A DNA stretch of 64,000 bases from Diplonema papillatum. Its lineage: Eukaryota; Euglenozoa; Diplonemea; Diplonemida; Diplonemidae. The DNA lies in assembly GCA_030068145.1 (NCBI GenBank), contig JAPJBO010000398.1:124001-188000 (forward strand), written 5' to 3'. The notes under the pieces are model-generated. The model searched no databases. It was not told the DNA's origin and saw nothing but the letters and a program-made list of their open reading frames with translations. The translations under genes and the position numbers were made by a program. The stretch's first letter is position 1. Each line of letters opens with the position of its first letter. Positions 46,101 through 53,850 of the stretch are shown in pieces.

Positions 46101-49100
46101 GTGGTGGCAGACCCCAGTGGCAGCACCATTTCCGCAGGTATTCCTCCGCCTGCACCCGTTTGCACGGAAGGAGTGTCACCTCCTGGCAGCAGAGAAGATC
46201 CGCTTCCACCGCGTCGGCCGCTGGGAGATACTGTAGTAGGTTGGTTACGTTTAACGTCGCGAACCTCATCTCCGCGCGGCCGGGACCAGGGTTTTGTTCG
46301 ACGTCCCCCGCGGTTATCAGCCGCTGTCTTGCTGATTCTTTGATTGATTGTAGAGTTCTTTGGTGATGAAGCAAAAGTGTCCGTGGCGCGGGGCTGGACT
46401 GATGTTGGGGGGGTGCAGTGGATGCCTGAGGGCTGGGCGGGGGGGGTATGGGAGTTTCTTGCGGGGTGTCCCGGCCTTGCAAACTTTGGGAGGCGGCCTC
46501 GCGCACGGCCCTGTAGGTCAGCGAGACCCGGTCGCGTGCGACATCATCGGGACGAATCCCGTGTGTCCACAGGTTCCTGGCCTCGCCTTCCATGTGGCAC
46601 AGTGTGCCGACCGGCAGAGGGGTTCTCACTCTCCGGCTCCCCCTCTCCCATTCCATGACCGTGTCGCTCAAGAGCGATATGGTCGCTACCCTCGGACCCA
46701 GTTCTCTCTGGTCTTTGTGGGGGTTGATCCCCACTCCCCTCCGGTACCAGTTGGCCAGCAACTGGTCCGGTTCCCACCCAAGGCGGTCACGTATGAGATC
46801 CGCCGCTTCTTTCAGGGGCCCCTCGGGGATACCCCGTTCCAGTCTGATCGGGGGTTCACCTAGTCGATAGGCGTGCCCCCACTGCTGGGTTTCCCTGCTG
46901 TGTCCACCCCCCAGCCTTCCCCATGGGGCTTCCGGGTTGAGCTCGGGTGCTCGGCTCAGTCTATCCAGAAGATCCCGAGGGATCGCCTGGAAACTTAGCC
47001 CCGGGATGGGTCCCTCCACCCTGGCGGGGGGGCCCTCGTTGCAAGTTGGCCGGGCACACTGGCTATTGTAGGGGGATTGTTTGTGCGCAAAACCGGGCCC
47101 TCGGGGTATCACTCCCGGGCGATTGAGGCCAGGCGCGCCGTGAGAGAGAGGGAGGGGAAAAGAAGAGGAGCAGGAATTCTCTTTTTCCGTCTCTGCGTGA
47201 TCGAACTGCCTAGCAGGGGTGCTAGGACTCGGCAGCCCGAACGAGGGCCTCGCGCGCAGGGCAACCCGTAATGGGCTGGCGGGGCCACTGGCGCCGGGTG
47301 CGGGCTGTGGAGGTAGTCAGCTCGTGCAAGTCTTGCACGCGCTGACGTCGCAGCCCTCGCATTCCAAGCGAAGCTGACCCTTCGCCTTCTTCTTCCTACA
47401 CACGCCGCAGGTGTAGCCGGCTGCGGCCTTCGTGGGGGTCCCGAAGGCGTGGACGTGCTCTGCACCGTCCATCCGGGCGTCGCTTCCCGCGGGAGCCGGC
47501 CCGTCCCCTGCCGGCTCCGGCGTCTTCCTCTTCTTCTGCGCTGCCGCGTCCGCTGGCGGGGCCGCCGGCGGGGCCGCTGGCGGGGCCGCTGGTGGGGCCG
47601 CTGGCGGGGCCGCTGGTGGGGCCGCTGGCGGGGCCGCTGGCGGGGCCGCTGGCGGGGCCGCTGGTGGGGCCGCTGGCGGGGCTGCTGGCTGGCGGGGCTG
47701 CTGGCGGGCCGCTGGCGGGGCCGCTGGCGGGGCCGCCGGTGGGGCTGCTGGCTGCGGCTCGTCTTCCTCCGGCGCCGGCAGCCGCATCCGCCGCTTCCCG
47801 CTGGGGCTGGCAGCGAGCCGCCTGCGCCGCTCCCTCGGCATCTCCCCTCCGTCGAAGGGATTCACCCGGAGGTCGGGTGCCTCATCCCGCTGCAGCACGC
47901 GGAACGGGGGGTCGGTGGCCGACGTCACGACGCAGACCCGCACCCCACCTCGCAGGAACGACGTGACGACGTCTGCCTGCCAGCCGGCCTGCCGCAGGAC
48001 GTGCTCCACGTCCGCCTCGTGCTCGCGTGGCGCCGCGCCCATGAGCAGGAAACGCGGCTTCGATTCGAGGGGGGCAGCGGCGTGTTCGCCGGCCGCCGCA
48101 CGCACCTCTTCCAGCGCGGCGTCGCTGCGTGCGCGTACGAGGAGGCGTTTGCCGGCGAGCACGAGACCGGCGGCCGCCCCGCCTGCCCGCTTCGCCACTT
48201 CCAGGGCGACCGCCCTCGTGGCCCCCTTCTGCAGGGCGACCACCGGCATGCTGTCCCGGCACGCCTTCTCCGTCGACCGCCAGAAGCAGCCATCCCGACC
48301 GGAGCTGGCCAGGATCTCGTCGGCATGGGCGCGGGGCACCCGCACGACCAGCTCGCGCCGCCCCTGCTGCGACGACACGCCCCACATGGTGTCGTCGCGG
48401 ACACGTATGTCCATCTTTAGGGCCGCCCTGACGGCCCTTCGGCATAGGCGTGTCAGCGCCGTGCGGGGGTCCTTCTCCACGCAAGACCACGTCTCCTCCG
48501 ACGCGTGTTTGCGGGCCACGACGAAGGCCAGCACCGTCGTGGCAGCGGTCGGCTTAACCGCGCCGACGGGCATTCTCTGCACCGTCACCTGCCCCCGCTG
48601 GCGCACCGGCTCACCGCCCGTCCACAGGTACATCTCTTGTACCCTTCCGCCCACCATCAGCACGGAGCCCCGGCACGCGTCGCCGAAGGCCTCACGGCAC
48701 AGCACGCCGAGGCGCACCCGCTTCCCGTCGCGCTCCGCGACGTCCACCGCATCCGCAGCGGGTCCCTTCGCTTCCTCTGCTGCGGCGGCGCTGGGGGCGA
48801 CCCAGAGCCAGCTCCGACCGCCTCGAAGTTGGGTTCTGGGAGGACCGGCGCGTCCCAGTCGGCGGCGTCGATCTCGCCGGGCGGCGGGGGCCGCCTGGTC
48901 ACGTCCGCCCAGGTGGGCGCGTACCCTTGCCGGGGCCGTTGGGGTTGCTGCTGCTGCGGTTGCTGCTGGTGTTGCTGCTGTTGCTGTTGGTGTTGCTGTT
49001 GCTGTTGCGGTTGTCGTTGCGGCTGTCGCTGCGGTTGCTGCTGCTGCTGCTGCGGTCGCTGCTGTTGCTGCTTCGGTTGCTGCTGCTGCTGTTGCTGTTT

Positions 49101-49170
49101 CGGTTGCTGCTGCTGCTGCTGCCGCTGCTGCTGTTGCTGCTTCGGTTGCTGCTGCTGCTGTCTCTGCCGC

Positions 49171-49241
<71 letters not shown>

Positions 49242-50699
49242 CTTCTGCCTTGGCGGTTGCTGCGCCGGCTTGCCGCTCCGCGCTTCGATCCGACGCCTGA
49301 GCAGCGTCGTTGCAACGTCGATGATGCCGTAAACGGCATCCAGCTCGTCGAGGGCGGCGTGCTCTGCCATCCCCCGCGCCTCCTGGATCAGGACGTTGAT
49401 CCTGTCCATCGCTTCCGTTTGGGTGAGCAGTGGGCAGCTCGTGTTCTTTAAGCGGGTGGGTACCGCTGTTGTGTTAAGGGGGTGTTTGTCCTGGATGTTG
49501 TCCGGGCGCACTTTACCGGCCGCGTGAGCAGCCAATAAAGTACAGAAACTGTAGCTTTTAAATCGTTGGTTGTTAAGCAGCGGCTGCCAAAACTTGCCGT
49601 GACACCTATGATCAAAGTAAGTAGGAAAGGAGAAAGGTTGCTTAAAAAAAGGAAATGGGGGTAGGTGATATTTTTTCGACCCTCGTAGCTCGCTGGGTCA
49701 GGCGCGCCAGGTAGGTGCTGGGCTAATTTCGGTCTGGGCTTGGGCGAAACACAGAAGGTGTCCGGAATGCGTAACCGGAAGAGGGGGAGCACACACCAGG
49801 TTTTCATCGAGCATAGCCTGGGCCGCTTTGACAAGCTCCCTGTTCTCAACCTCGGCGACGATAGCGGCAGGGTCGAGGTTCCTGGGCGCTTGCTGCGGAG
49901 CGCCCCAGTCCGACCTGCCCCCCGGTCTCTCGCCGGGCGGCGTCCGCGGGGGGCTGATGTCCACCTTCTCAGGCGACCGGTACTGGAACGGGTCCCCGCC
50001 ACCACCGGGTTGCCCCACGAGCCGCCTCAGTTGCTCTCCATCCAGCCGCGACAAGTCCGCTTGGGTGAGGCCGGCCGACGAAGGACCCGCGTTGTAGCCG
50101 CTGTAGTTGCCCGGTGTAGATGCGTACCTGTCGATGACGCGTTTGCCCAGGAATGGGTCCAAAGCCTCGAGGAGAGGGTCGGTGTCTGCCTGCAGCGACA
50201 CGAGGGCGTTGACGTCGATGTGGTTGGCCAGGTTGGTTTGATACCTCTGGACGTTGCTCGTCCGGGCCTGCGGCCCGGGGGCCCTGGGCGGGATGATCTC
50301 GTTGGCGGCCATGGCTGGGCCGTACGGACCCCTCGTCCGGAGGGATTCGACGGGCAGAGGGTAGCTGCTGAGCTGCGGCATCGCCTGGAGAGGAACCTGC
50401 GGCACGTTGGTGAATCCGGAGGTGGGGGCTGCCAGGGACCGTTTCCGGCCGGGCTGGCGCTGGATGGACGCCGGGGCCGAGTCGGGCAGACCGGTGCTGT
50501 CGCCTGACTTGCTGCTTTTCCGCTGCGGGCGGTCTGGTTGTGTAGGCCCCGCAGGCGCGGCCGGCGGCGCGCTCTGGCTCGCACTGCTCTGCCTCCTGCT
50601 CGGGCCGCCGCGCGACGGGCCGCCGGGGCCCGCGGCGGACGGCTTCGCGCTGACCGGATCACTGCTCATCTCCTTCTGCGGGTCTCCGCGCGCAGACAT
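28117..50699 (-). CDS. Metacaspase-like protein with catalytic dyad replaced, eight exons
   Basis: Proposed exons: 50699-49797, 34368-34210, 34127-33988, 32675-32399, 31934-31584, 30472-30155, 29815-29603, 28686-28117. All joins keep phase and use GT-AG (several donors GTATG), giving about 976 aa. Residues 1-300 are a Pro/Gly/Ser-rich prodomain. The caspase-like p20 fold follows (SRALLIGVGYTDS, then PTYANIQTALSWLVEDALPGNSLFLY, GAKLTIVSDLYPCGQMLDLPYTM). Where metacaspases have SGHG this has CGRA (Arg554); where they have D-x-CHSG it has DLYPCG (Tyr604). Both catalytic residues are therefore gone. A p10-like part (VVHIFGKREDV, FKDLLIGLRRLL) and a charged coiled coil follow. A likely role is as a non-proteolytic regulator, as for known pseudo-metacaspases. 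The exon 2 limits, the exon 3 start and the last exon are least certain; an alternative end is at 29431. Confidence 0.68.
29862..29998 (+). repeat. Dispersed repeat family A, copy in an intron
   Basis: Begins AACGTGCTTGGAATGG and ends GACAGCGGTGTGAG, matching 10678-10806 and the partial copy at 63952. It lies between exons 6 and 7 of the metacaspase-like gene. Confidence 0.8.
30655..31075 (+). repeat. Intronic tandem repeat, 54-bp unit with shorter derivatives
   Basis: The first units are 54 bp (TTGGCCCACATCAAG, CCGCATCAAGGC, TCTAAAGCCCAGTCCCTTC). Later ones lack the central block or carry ATGACCCAACTCGAGG instead. About nine units lie in intron 5 of the metacaspase-like gene. The period divisible by three leaves open frames on both strands that are not genes. 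Confidence 0.85.
31304..31482 (-). repeat. Short interspersed element S1, copy 2
   Basis: Bounded by the exact 16-bp direct repeat ACTAATGCAACAAATT (31304-31319 and 31467-31482). The interior matches the reverse complement of 5969-6149. It lies in intron 5 of the metacaspase-like gene. Confidence 0.78.
32690..33765. repeat. 15-bp minisatellite, about 72 units, in intron 3
   Basis: Unit TATGCAGTGCGTGGT with frequent variants (GGCTATG, GGTTGTG, GATTATG, GGTTTTG). Variant units occur in higher-order patterns, for example alternating TTATG / CTATG / TTGTG from about 33060 to 33360. The period of five codons leaves long open frames on both strands (His-Asn-His-Ala-Leu type), which I regard as by-products. 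Splice sites on both sides place it wholly within an intron of the metacaspase-like gene. Confidence 0.95.
34560..34690 (-). repeat. Dispersed repeat H, copy 2
   Basis: Reverse complement matches 22245-22410 (GAGCCACGGGCCTAC, AAGTGGCT, AAGCATCAAGGC). It lies in intron 1 of the metacaspase-like gene. Confidence 0.7.
34710..34832. repeat. Possible small inverted-repeat element
   Basis: The ends GAGAACACATA and TATGTGTTCTC are reverse complements 123 bp apart. The interior has two copies of CCGTCAGGTGGGC. No target duplication is evident, so this may be chance. Confidence 0.35.
35042..35165 (+). repeat. Dispersed repeat family B, copy 2
   Basis: Contains GGTTTTGCCT, AGAGGCTTTTCGT, TTTGTGTCTATG, CATTCGTCTTC and GGTGTCAGCCGAAG in the same order as 12665-12775. 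Confidence 0.65.
35264..35273. repeat. Target-site repeat of LINE-A, site 1
   Basis: TTGTTAAGCA, found identically at 41544-41553 and 49571-49580. It marks the 3' boundary (minus strand) of the downstream LINE-A copy. Confidence 0.75.
35334..41249 (-). CDS. LINE-A ORF2: AlkB-like domain, 2A, AP endonuclease, RT, zinc arrays
   Basis: Uninterrupted, 1971 aa, ATG at 41249. Residues about 70-236 are an AlkB-like Fe(II)/2-oxoglutarate dioxygenase: metal ligands His165-x-Asp167 (INPHKD) and His217 (LWTHGI), and 2OG-binding R228-x5-R234 (RVSLTYR). After a Pro-rich linker comes a 2A motif, RLLTAGDVEQNPGP, with the predicted skip between Gly310 and Pro311. An APE-type endonuclease follows (TLNV, CQE, NVYCPSG, GDLN, TRIDRILL, PGHRLV). 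The reverse transcriptase has FRPGHRIEDV, VALDFRKCFD, GILQGCPVS and YADDA (from residue 1081). A zinc knuckle, CKHC-x10-H-x4-C, lies near 1413. A Cys/His-rich array of three related units spans about 1700-1797, followed by a Lys/Arg/Pro-rich tail and an acidic end. The protein would nick DNA and reverse-transcribe the element RNA in the nucleus; the oxygenase would be released separately. Confidence 0.93.
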   Translation of the reverse strand: MREGGGRPSSSSFSPSLDAPGLSRPGVLPRGPDIAHKQTPHNDQHPRPTYGEGQRPGSKPPRSREDGPIPGLSFQTIPRDLLERLSRVPELRPEAPWGRLGGGHGRETQQWGHAYRQGGPPVKLERGIPEGPLREAADVIRDRLGWEPDQLLANWYRKGVGINPHKDQQELGPRVATVSLLSDTVMEWERGTQRVRTPLPAGTLCHMEGEARNLWTHGIRPGDVTHDRVSLTYRAVHEGRARCSSPTRGEQGTLDPPTMPPPPPPQSLTHPPHQQSNPTHLCNSKRTEESVRGSARERLLTAGDVEQNPGPGRTEMKFATLNVTSMLQYIVAVNAVEADLLCCQEVTLLRCKRAQAEEYLRNWCCHWGPPPPGRLCRSSGSRSTTNAANGGLCTLVQRPIPAYDTLAALSHVALRSPDRVSHTVVATGTGSTFVHVFNVYCPSGNGRAENEEREDMLEKVLFAAADSLGDVPILVMGDLNTEEDRSPVLRKALRNGWSDAAELHHARTGNTPPPPTFTSARTSGTRIDRILLNRIAACAFRQCVTTAVNVPGHRLVTVTLDIAALRQSVWRFKVPREIPTEGGSKWDLSEAEADREAVQRLANSEFAERLAAQRVEEAWLEWSRVSERYLQDAFAVPVEERGRGTGRGMKTLPRRVCVTAGTATDGSGAANSRQLRLRKAIHRMERICSYLAQRRGPEAVPHEVSLCWQNCKRLAQACMVGDQGAGGFPDHEKAKQLLTALREETSRLGREGSAARFTKYRDKLNERADASRRCLATVCAGRAEPSGVLRTGAKMTANVDEMDEVLHTAWDAILRKYKDRPEPEYGPFRDRFQEHIDTHLMEPGTITGEELRTLLRKKPKKSASGVDGWRMAELRELPLPLLNALADVMNLVEVTGVWPASMTTALVSMVPKDESQDPLHTRPITVTSAVYRLWACRRLADIVLWQEKWIEEGQKGFRPGHRIEDVLMEIGLEMEDALLDGEPLYGVALDFRKCFDMVPREIVLRLAGDLGLHNRVLKPLRAIYRLLARRFKLPLGVGREFSVTNGILQGCPVSVILINALLSVVMKAVKKEAEGVSPKSYADDATLLSRLSEAALQKGVDVVDEFCTLTGMELNLQKTVAFSTRRRHQSTLRLRSVDALLRFGKSVTCLGALVSTAKNRTERSDSERVEKAAALAEGLRHAPFRYEKRVRIVQSNVLPAALSGCSFAPVSKVAMKRLTTSVMGLIWGGSNPKRAREMVLNFQEKGHLTDPSTCLAYRVTTAFYAACERLPRLLPLMESIRGRYAEEDLPLGPVGLAMKSMEECGHVWGPGPLSRTLRNGAIFDPIASTPSKRGHEVRADLRAKTWSRLVARRPGFEGVQRADLERTNSFWRMRECPAHTARLIRVALAGGVNTAEFTSRMRQAGAEPQAPSCKHCGSGDTEDEKHVFWDCGAYSHIRRREAHAELMAANRADWPRCTLEHGVVVPENAHFSRRLQEMMAEILAERAGLEARGWVARNPTTPWSRADAMPAEKLDHPFARIAPAWAWERNKAWGLPTFYALVAWLSDMEWTENGQASMLELAIDFELFSGLSIPLHENAPKGVRERGNVLRCMISALDKLATQQGLGSCERGERVCPTTSLSFMGITGISGVRPRPRFREAHTGTILEEQVKGSDVGTQFPTYPDWTAERAARWALPAPPQLHPDPVHMPGVGVEKALVTCATHHKGKCEACRALVRRDVPTVEMCCRHHHHADDGQPIAVCVEHSTTKCGECKTAAACCRSGHHACRTHGRGTCQECRRLPTLTQRRPAACCRRGHHQPNEPNAPATPGHSKKKKRPLSPTQVGVQRETPAGKRAAQAPPAVVKQKTATTGRAAKRPPPTPGTGERPALKKRVLGTPKESPIAGRKRKKAKATTPESGVQRKKKKALKASSYQKRPTSPSTPVPSRVKNVQACPHLCPPTQSPEPQESPAPLAPQVLDLDDAMTGDDVIK
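41258..41311 (-). other. Conserved intercistronic hairpin, LINE-A copy 1
   Basis: Between ORF1 and ORF2. On the minus strand CTGCC...CCTAG and CTAGG...GCAG can pair around a short loop. The block is conserved in copy 2 (47199-47253) although neighbouring sequence has diverged. Confidence 0.5.
41343..41543 (-). pseudogene. LINE-A copy 1 ORF1 remnant, zinc-finger C-terminus
   Basis: The last 67 codons of ORF1, open from the truncation point to the TGA at 41343. They encode HVHNWGDDVEK followed by a finger of the form CSRC-x-GGKGK...CACGARVCHEC. The equivalent end of ORF1 in copy 2 has CGVC...CEGC...CKTC. These fingers probably bind nucleic acid. Confidence 0.7.
41544..41553. repeat. Target-site repeat of LINE-A, site 2
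   Basis: TTGTTAAGCA at the junction of the two LINE-A copies, identical to 35264-35273 and 49571-49580. Confidence 0.75.
41613..47112 (-). pseudogene. LINE-A copy 2 ORF2, interrupted
   Basis: Same domain order as copy 1. The segment 47112-45691 holds the AlkB-like domain (INPHKD, LWTHGI, RVSLTYR all kept), the 2A motif (RLITAGDVEQNPGP) and most of the endonuclease, including GDLN. The segment 45578-42345 holds the endonuclease end, reverse transcriptase (YADDA) and zinc knuckle. The Cys/His array and basic tail lie in other frames between 42372 and 41613. The ATG used by copy 1 is absent at the equivalent place, so the start is unclear. Relative to copy 1 a stretch of about 84 residues is missing just before the ARWALPAPPQLHPDP block. 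Retention of all AlkB and 2A key residues in a decayed copy shows they belong to the family, not to one odd copy. Confidence 0.88.
47199..47253 (-). other. Conserved intercistronic hairpin, LINE-A copy 2
   Basis: Minus strand CCTAGCA-CCCC-TGCTAGG is a perfect stem-loop, set within the same conserved block as 41258-41311. The loop and upper stem differ between copies while pairing is largely kept. Confidence 0.55.
47317..49409 (-). pseudogene. LINE-A ORF1: Gln-rich, Pro/Ala-rich zinc-finger protein, one frame change
   Basis: Begins at the ATG at 49409 (MDRINVLIQEARGMAEHAALDELDAV, a likely helical segment). A long Gln-rich tract follows (about 49260-48940), then GYAPTWADVTRRPPPP. Near 48797, in a run of five G on the plus strand, the reading frame shifts; the rest runs from there to the TGA at 47317. 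The second part has a conserved-looking core (KHASEETWSCVEKDPRTAL, ELVVRVPRAHADEIL), a Pro/Ala tract from a GC-rich minisatellite (47540-47760) and a C-terminal finger, CGVCRKKKAKG...CEGC...CKTC. Its role is probably RNA binding and RNP formation, as for other LINE ORF1 products, although no RRM or classical gag-type knuckle is visible. The indel could also be a sequencing error in the homopolymer. Confidence 0.72.
47540..47760. repeat. GC-rich minisatellite within LINE-A ORF1
   Basis: GGGGCCGCTGGC-type 12-15 bp units encoding Pro-Pro-Ala-Ala on the minus strand. Confidence 0.9.
49571..49580. repeat. Target-site repeat of LINE-A, site 3
   Basis: TTGTTAAGCA just outside the 5' end of LINE-A copy 2, identical to 35264-35273 and 41544-41553. 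Confidence 0.72.
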
Positions 50700-51149
50700 C
50701 TTTCATCGGCGGGGGGGGCGGGGGGGGGGTCCTTGTTCGCTCGCCTCCTCCCACCCCAACTCTCTCCCCGGATGAATTGTTTGTGCTGTCTGGGTTTAGA
50801 GTTGAAGTTCGCTTGACATACGAGAACGCTGGCAAGTATTCTGTGCTCATCACCGATTGAATATGCGCTACACTACAACCAAGATCTGCACTCATCCACG
50901 CTCAATCGAGTCTCACGCCAACGACTTCGCGGCATGGACCACGCACTCCTACGCACGCCTGGCTTTGTGATACGAGTACGCGGCCAACTACGTGCATTCG
51001 GCAGGTGAGTTGTTACACACTCAGTACCTGCGAAGAGCCTCAGTCATTGCGGCCAGGACGCCGAAACATTGTGTCCTCCTTTGCAGTGGGGACGGGTATC
51101 GGGCGCGTAGTGCTTTGGACAAGCCCAGGCCTGTACGCCCGTGCACAGT
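50700..51149. other. 5' flank of the metacaspase-like gene
   Basis: Starts with a G-rich tract (50709-50730), then mixed sequence including TGTGCTCATCACCGA, a phrase also seen near 56296. No exon is recognised. The promoter is expected here. Confidence 0.4.
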
Positions 51150-51345
51150 TGGGTGCGGCGTTTTTTTCCTTTCAAGACACTTTGCACTGCCGCTCAGAAT
51201 CAGAGGCATGCGGCCAAAATCTCCTGTTTTTCAAAGAGAAGAACAGCTCGATCGTTCCCTCGCGAGGCTTGTCGGACCTTGGACCTGTCCGTTTTTCGCT
51301 ACTTCTTCTTGCATGCGTGTTTCCATTTTCCAAACTCGCAAAGAA
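51150..51345 (+). repeat. Dispersed repeat C, copy 1
   Basis: Shares AAGACACTTTGCACTGCCG, CTCCTGTTTTTCA-GAGAAGAA and TTGCATGCGT-TTTCCAT with the reverse complement of 56320-56510. Confidence 0.75.
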
Positions 51346-51404
51346 ACAGAGATCAAGCGGGCTCAAGCATATAGTAGGATGTTGTGTTTAGGAGTTCTGT
51401 GCAA

Positions 51405-51650
51405 GAACATTTCCGGAGTTGGGGCTTGCACTGCTAAACGAAGCAACGGACGATCAGCATCACCTGACCAAAGGTGATGAAAATGATAAGGCAAAAGTTT
51501 TTTGTTCTTCGCGTGTACAGGGTATAAACCTCTCTGGGGGGGGTTTTCCTGTATTAGCACTTTTTCGTCGGCTTCGTTTTCTTTTTCATGTGCAACCGTT
51601 GTTCCGGAAATGTTCCCGTCAGTACAGATGTACTATTAAGAAAAGATTTC
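51405..51650 (+). repeat. Dispersed repeat E, copy 1
   Basis: Matches 61998-62235 in the same orientation: AACATTTCCGGAG, GACGATCAGCATCA, AAGGCAAAA, TGTGCAACCGT, CCGTCAGTACA-type blocks. Confidence 0.75.
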
Positions 51651-51925
51651 TCGATGGTCCGGTCAGGGTGCGAGCACCACCAACAAAGGTGTTCAAGCTT
51701 GTCTTTTGTCTTGTTCTTGTGGTCATCCGCTCTGGTAGTTCTACGAAAGCATTCGACAGCTCTTCTTTTCGGACAAATCAGAAACCCTCGTTTTCAAGCA
51801 CAGATACCTGAGAAGTCTGCGACACGCGGAGTCCGCAGGCGGTGGCCCAAGTTCATTCTGGCGGTAGTTGTCACACAGCCCCCAGTACTACCCGGACTCA
51901 CCGTAACGTGAGAGGAAAACGCAAA

Positions 51926-52121
51926 GAATAGTTGAGTTGCAGCTCTTGACAAAGATAGATGGAAAAAAGAAGGTGCTTTTCTTCTTCGCTTTTTCTCACG
52001 AACGGGGGGGTCGGTCCTGCTTTAGGCTTTGTAGGTTCTCCCGACTCCCCAATTCGTGGTCAGCACAAACTCAAGAGGTCTAGTCAACTATTCCCTGCAG
52101 TATTGGCATACTTTCAAAAAA
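51926..52121. repeat. Repeat G, uninterrupted copy (empty site for LINE-B)
   Basis: Matches 14042-14074 joined directly to 15322-15483. It has a single AGATAG (51953-51958) where the other copy carries LINE-B between two. Confidence 0.85.
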
Positions 52122-52542
52122 AAAAGAAACTGAACAAGAAACGTGCGTGGGTGTACGAGAGTGAATGTGTGTGTGCGCGCGTTCACTGTGGCAGCATGCG
52201 ATGGCTTCCCACGTGCAATGCAAGCAGAGCTCGAAGGCCAGACGTGGGGACAGAAACAGACCGCCGCGACGCTAAACACGCAACAACACGAGACTCAGAA
52301 TTAGAGATGCGGAATGATCTCTCCAAACGAGGGCGCCACGGCAAGGAATCGCGAGCGCCCGGTGGATTTCTCAACCCGGCAGGCCATTATCGGTGTGGCC
52401 GGAGAGGTCCCACCTCCCCTGCCCAAGGTCTTGCAGCAGCCGGTTGTACGCCAAGGCAGTAACAACGACAAGAGTTCTCAGAAAAACAGCACAAGCGCGT
52501 GCACACACACACATAGAAATACGTTATTTGTTTGGACATGGG

Positions 52543-52690
52543 GGGGGGTCGAATAATAACAGTTCTTTGACACACGTCTGGTTGTCTAAAAACACTACCA
52601 CTATTTGATCCTGCCACTGTTCGGCTACCCGGAACTTTTTTTATTATTCGACATATCGAATAATGGCACAGTGTTATTATTCGACACCCC
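52543..52690. mobile_element. Foldback/MITE-like element with G-tract inverted ends
   Basis: The ends are GGGGGGTCGAATAATAACA and its near reverse complement (TGTTATTATTCGACACCCCCC region, 52669-52690). A further internal palindrome, TTATTCGA/TCGAATAA, lies at about 52643. The corresponding place in duplicated segment D copy 2 (near 56815) lacks it. There is no ORF. Confidence 0.7.
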
Positions 52691-53041
52691 CCTTTACTCG
52701 GTGGGGACTCCCGGTGCCCACTTCGACGGAGGCCCGGGGGATCCCCCTTAGGTGACGGGCGAATCGCGACTCGCTCCAGACTCGTTTTCATTCACGCTTC
52801 ACTCGCCTTCAGTACCATGCATGGTCAATTCTGTGTGCCTTTTCCGACCCATTTGACTCAGGTGCGGGCTTCAACCACAAGAATCTGGGGGCAAATACCC
52901 CGCTGCCAAAGAAGACCCCCATTTTGGTGAAGAAACACGTGTTGAGGGGGAAAGGCAGCAGAGAAGTTTCCCGCGCTGTCACGGCGGTGCTGGCCTCGCC
53001 ACTGAGCGTGACGGGGATTGACAGCGTCTTCTCGACGAGTT

Positions 53042-53850
53042 GGGCGAGTCTGGGGCAAGTGGGCAAGCCAGAAGGCGAGATTGGGGGAGGGCCGAAACAA
53101 TGCTCACCGAAACCCCCATTTCAGCGTACCTATTGTATTCCGAAATAATATTGTATTTGGGCCCCCCCCAGTAGGGCGAGTCTGGGGCAAGTGGGCAAGC
53201 CAGAAGGCGAGATTGGGGGAGGGCCGAAACAATGCTCACCGAAACCCCCATTTCAGCGTACCTATTGTATTCCGAAATAATATTGTATTTGGGCCCCCCC
53301 CAGTAGGGCGAGTCTGGGGCAAGTGGGCAAGCCAGAAGGCGAGATTGGGGGAGGGCCGAAACAATGCTCACCGAAACCCCCATTTCAGCGTACCTATTGT
53401 ATTCCGAAATAATATTGTATTTGGGCCCCCCCCAGTAGGGCGAGTCTGGGGCAAGTGGGCAAGCCAGAAGGCGAGATTGGGGGAGGGCCGAAACAATGCT
53501 CACCGAAACCCCCATTTCAGCGTACCTATTGTATTCCGAAATAATATTGTATTTGGGCCCCCCCCAGTAGGGCGAGTCTGGGGCAAGTGGGCAAGCCAGA
53601 AGGCGAGATTGGGGGAGGGCCGAAACAATGCTCACCGAAACCCCCATTTCAGCGTACCTATTGTATTCCGAAATAATATTGTATTTGGCCCCCCCCCAGT
53701 AGGGCGAGTCTGGGGCAAGTGGGCAAGCCAGAAGGCGAGATTGGGGGAGGGCCGAAACAATGCTCACCGAAACCCCCATTTCAGCGTACTTATTGTATTC
53801 CGAAATAATATTGTATTTGGGCCCCCCCCAGTAGGGCGCGTCTGGGACGA
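53042..53850. repeat. 132-bp satellite, about six units
   Basis: Unit starts at 53042, 53174, 53306, 53438, 53570, 53702 and partly 53834; GGGCGAGTCTGGGGCAAGTG to a C-run plus CAGTA. Units are nearly identical, so expansion is recent. The period is 44 codons, which keeps frames open on both strands; I regard those ORFs as by-products. Confidence 0.95.

Larger units (their letters stand above)
41554..49570 (-). mobile_element. LINE-A copy 2, full length but decayed
   Basis: About 8.0 kb on the minus strand, with a 5' UTR of about 160 bp, ORF1, intercistronic hairpin, ORF2 and a short 3' UTR. TTGTTAAGCA flanks both ends. ORF2 is broken in several places: a 5-bp deletion near 45735, an in-frame loss of about 84 codons in the post-RT region near 42508, and frame changes near the C-terminus. 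ORF1 has one frame change near 48797. It is the only copy here that shows the 5' half of the element. Confidence 0.88.
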
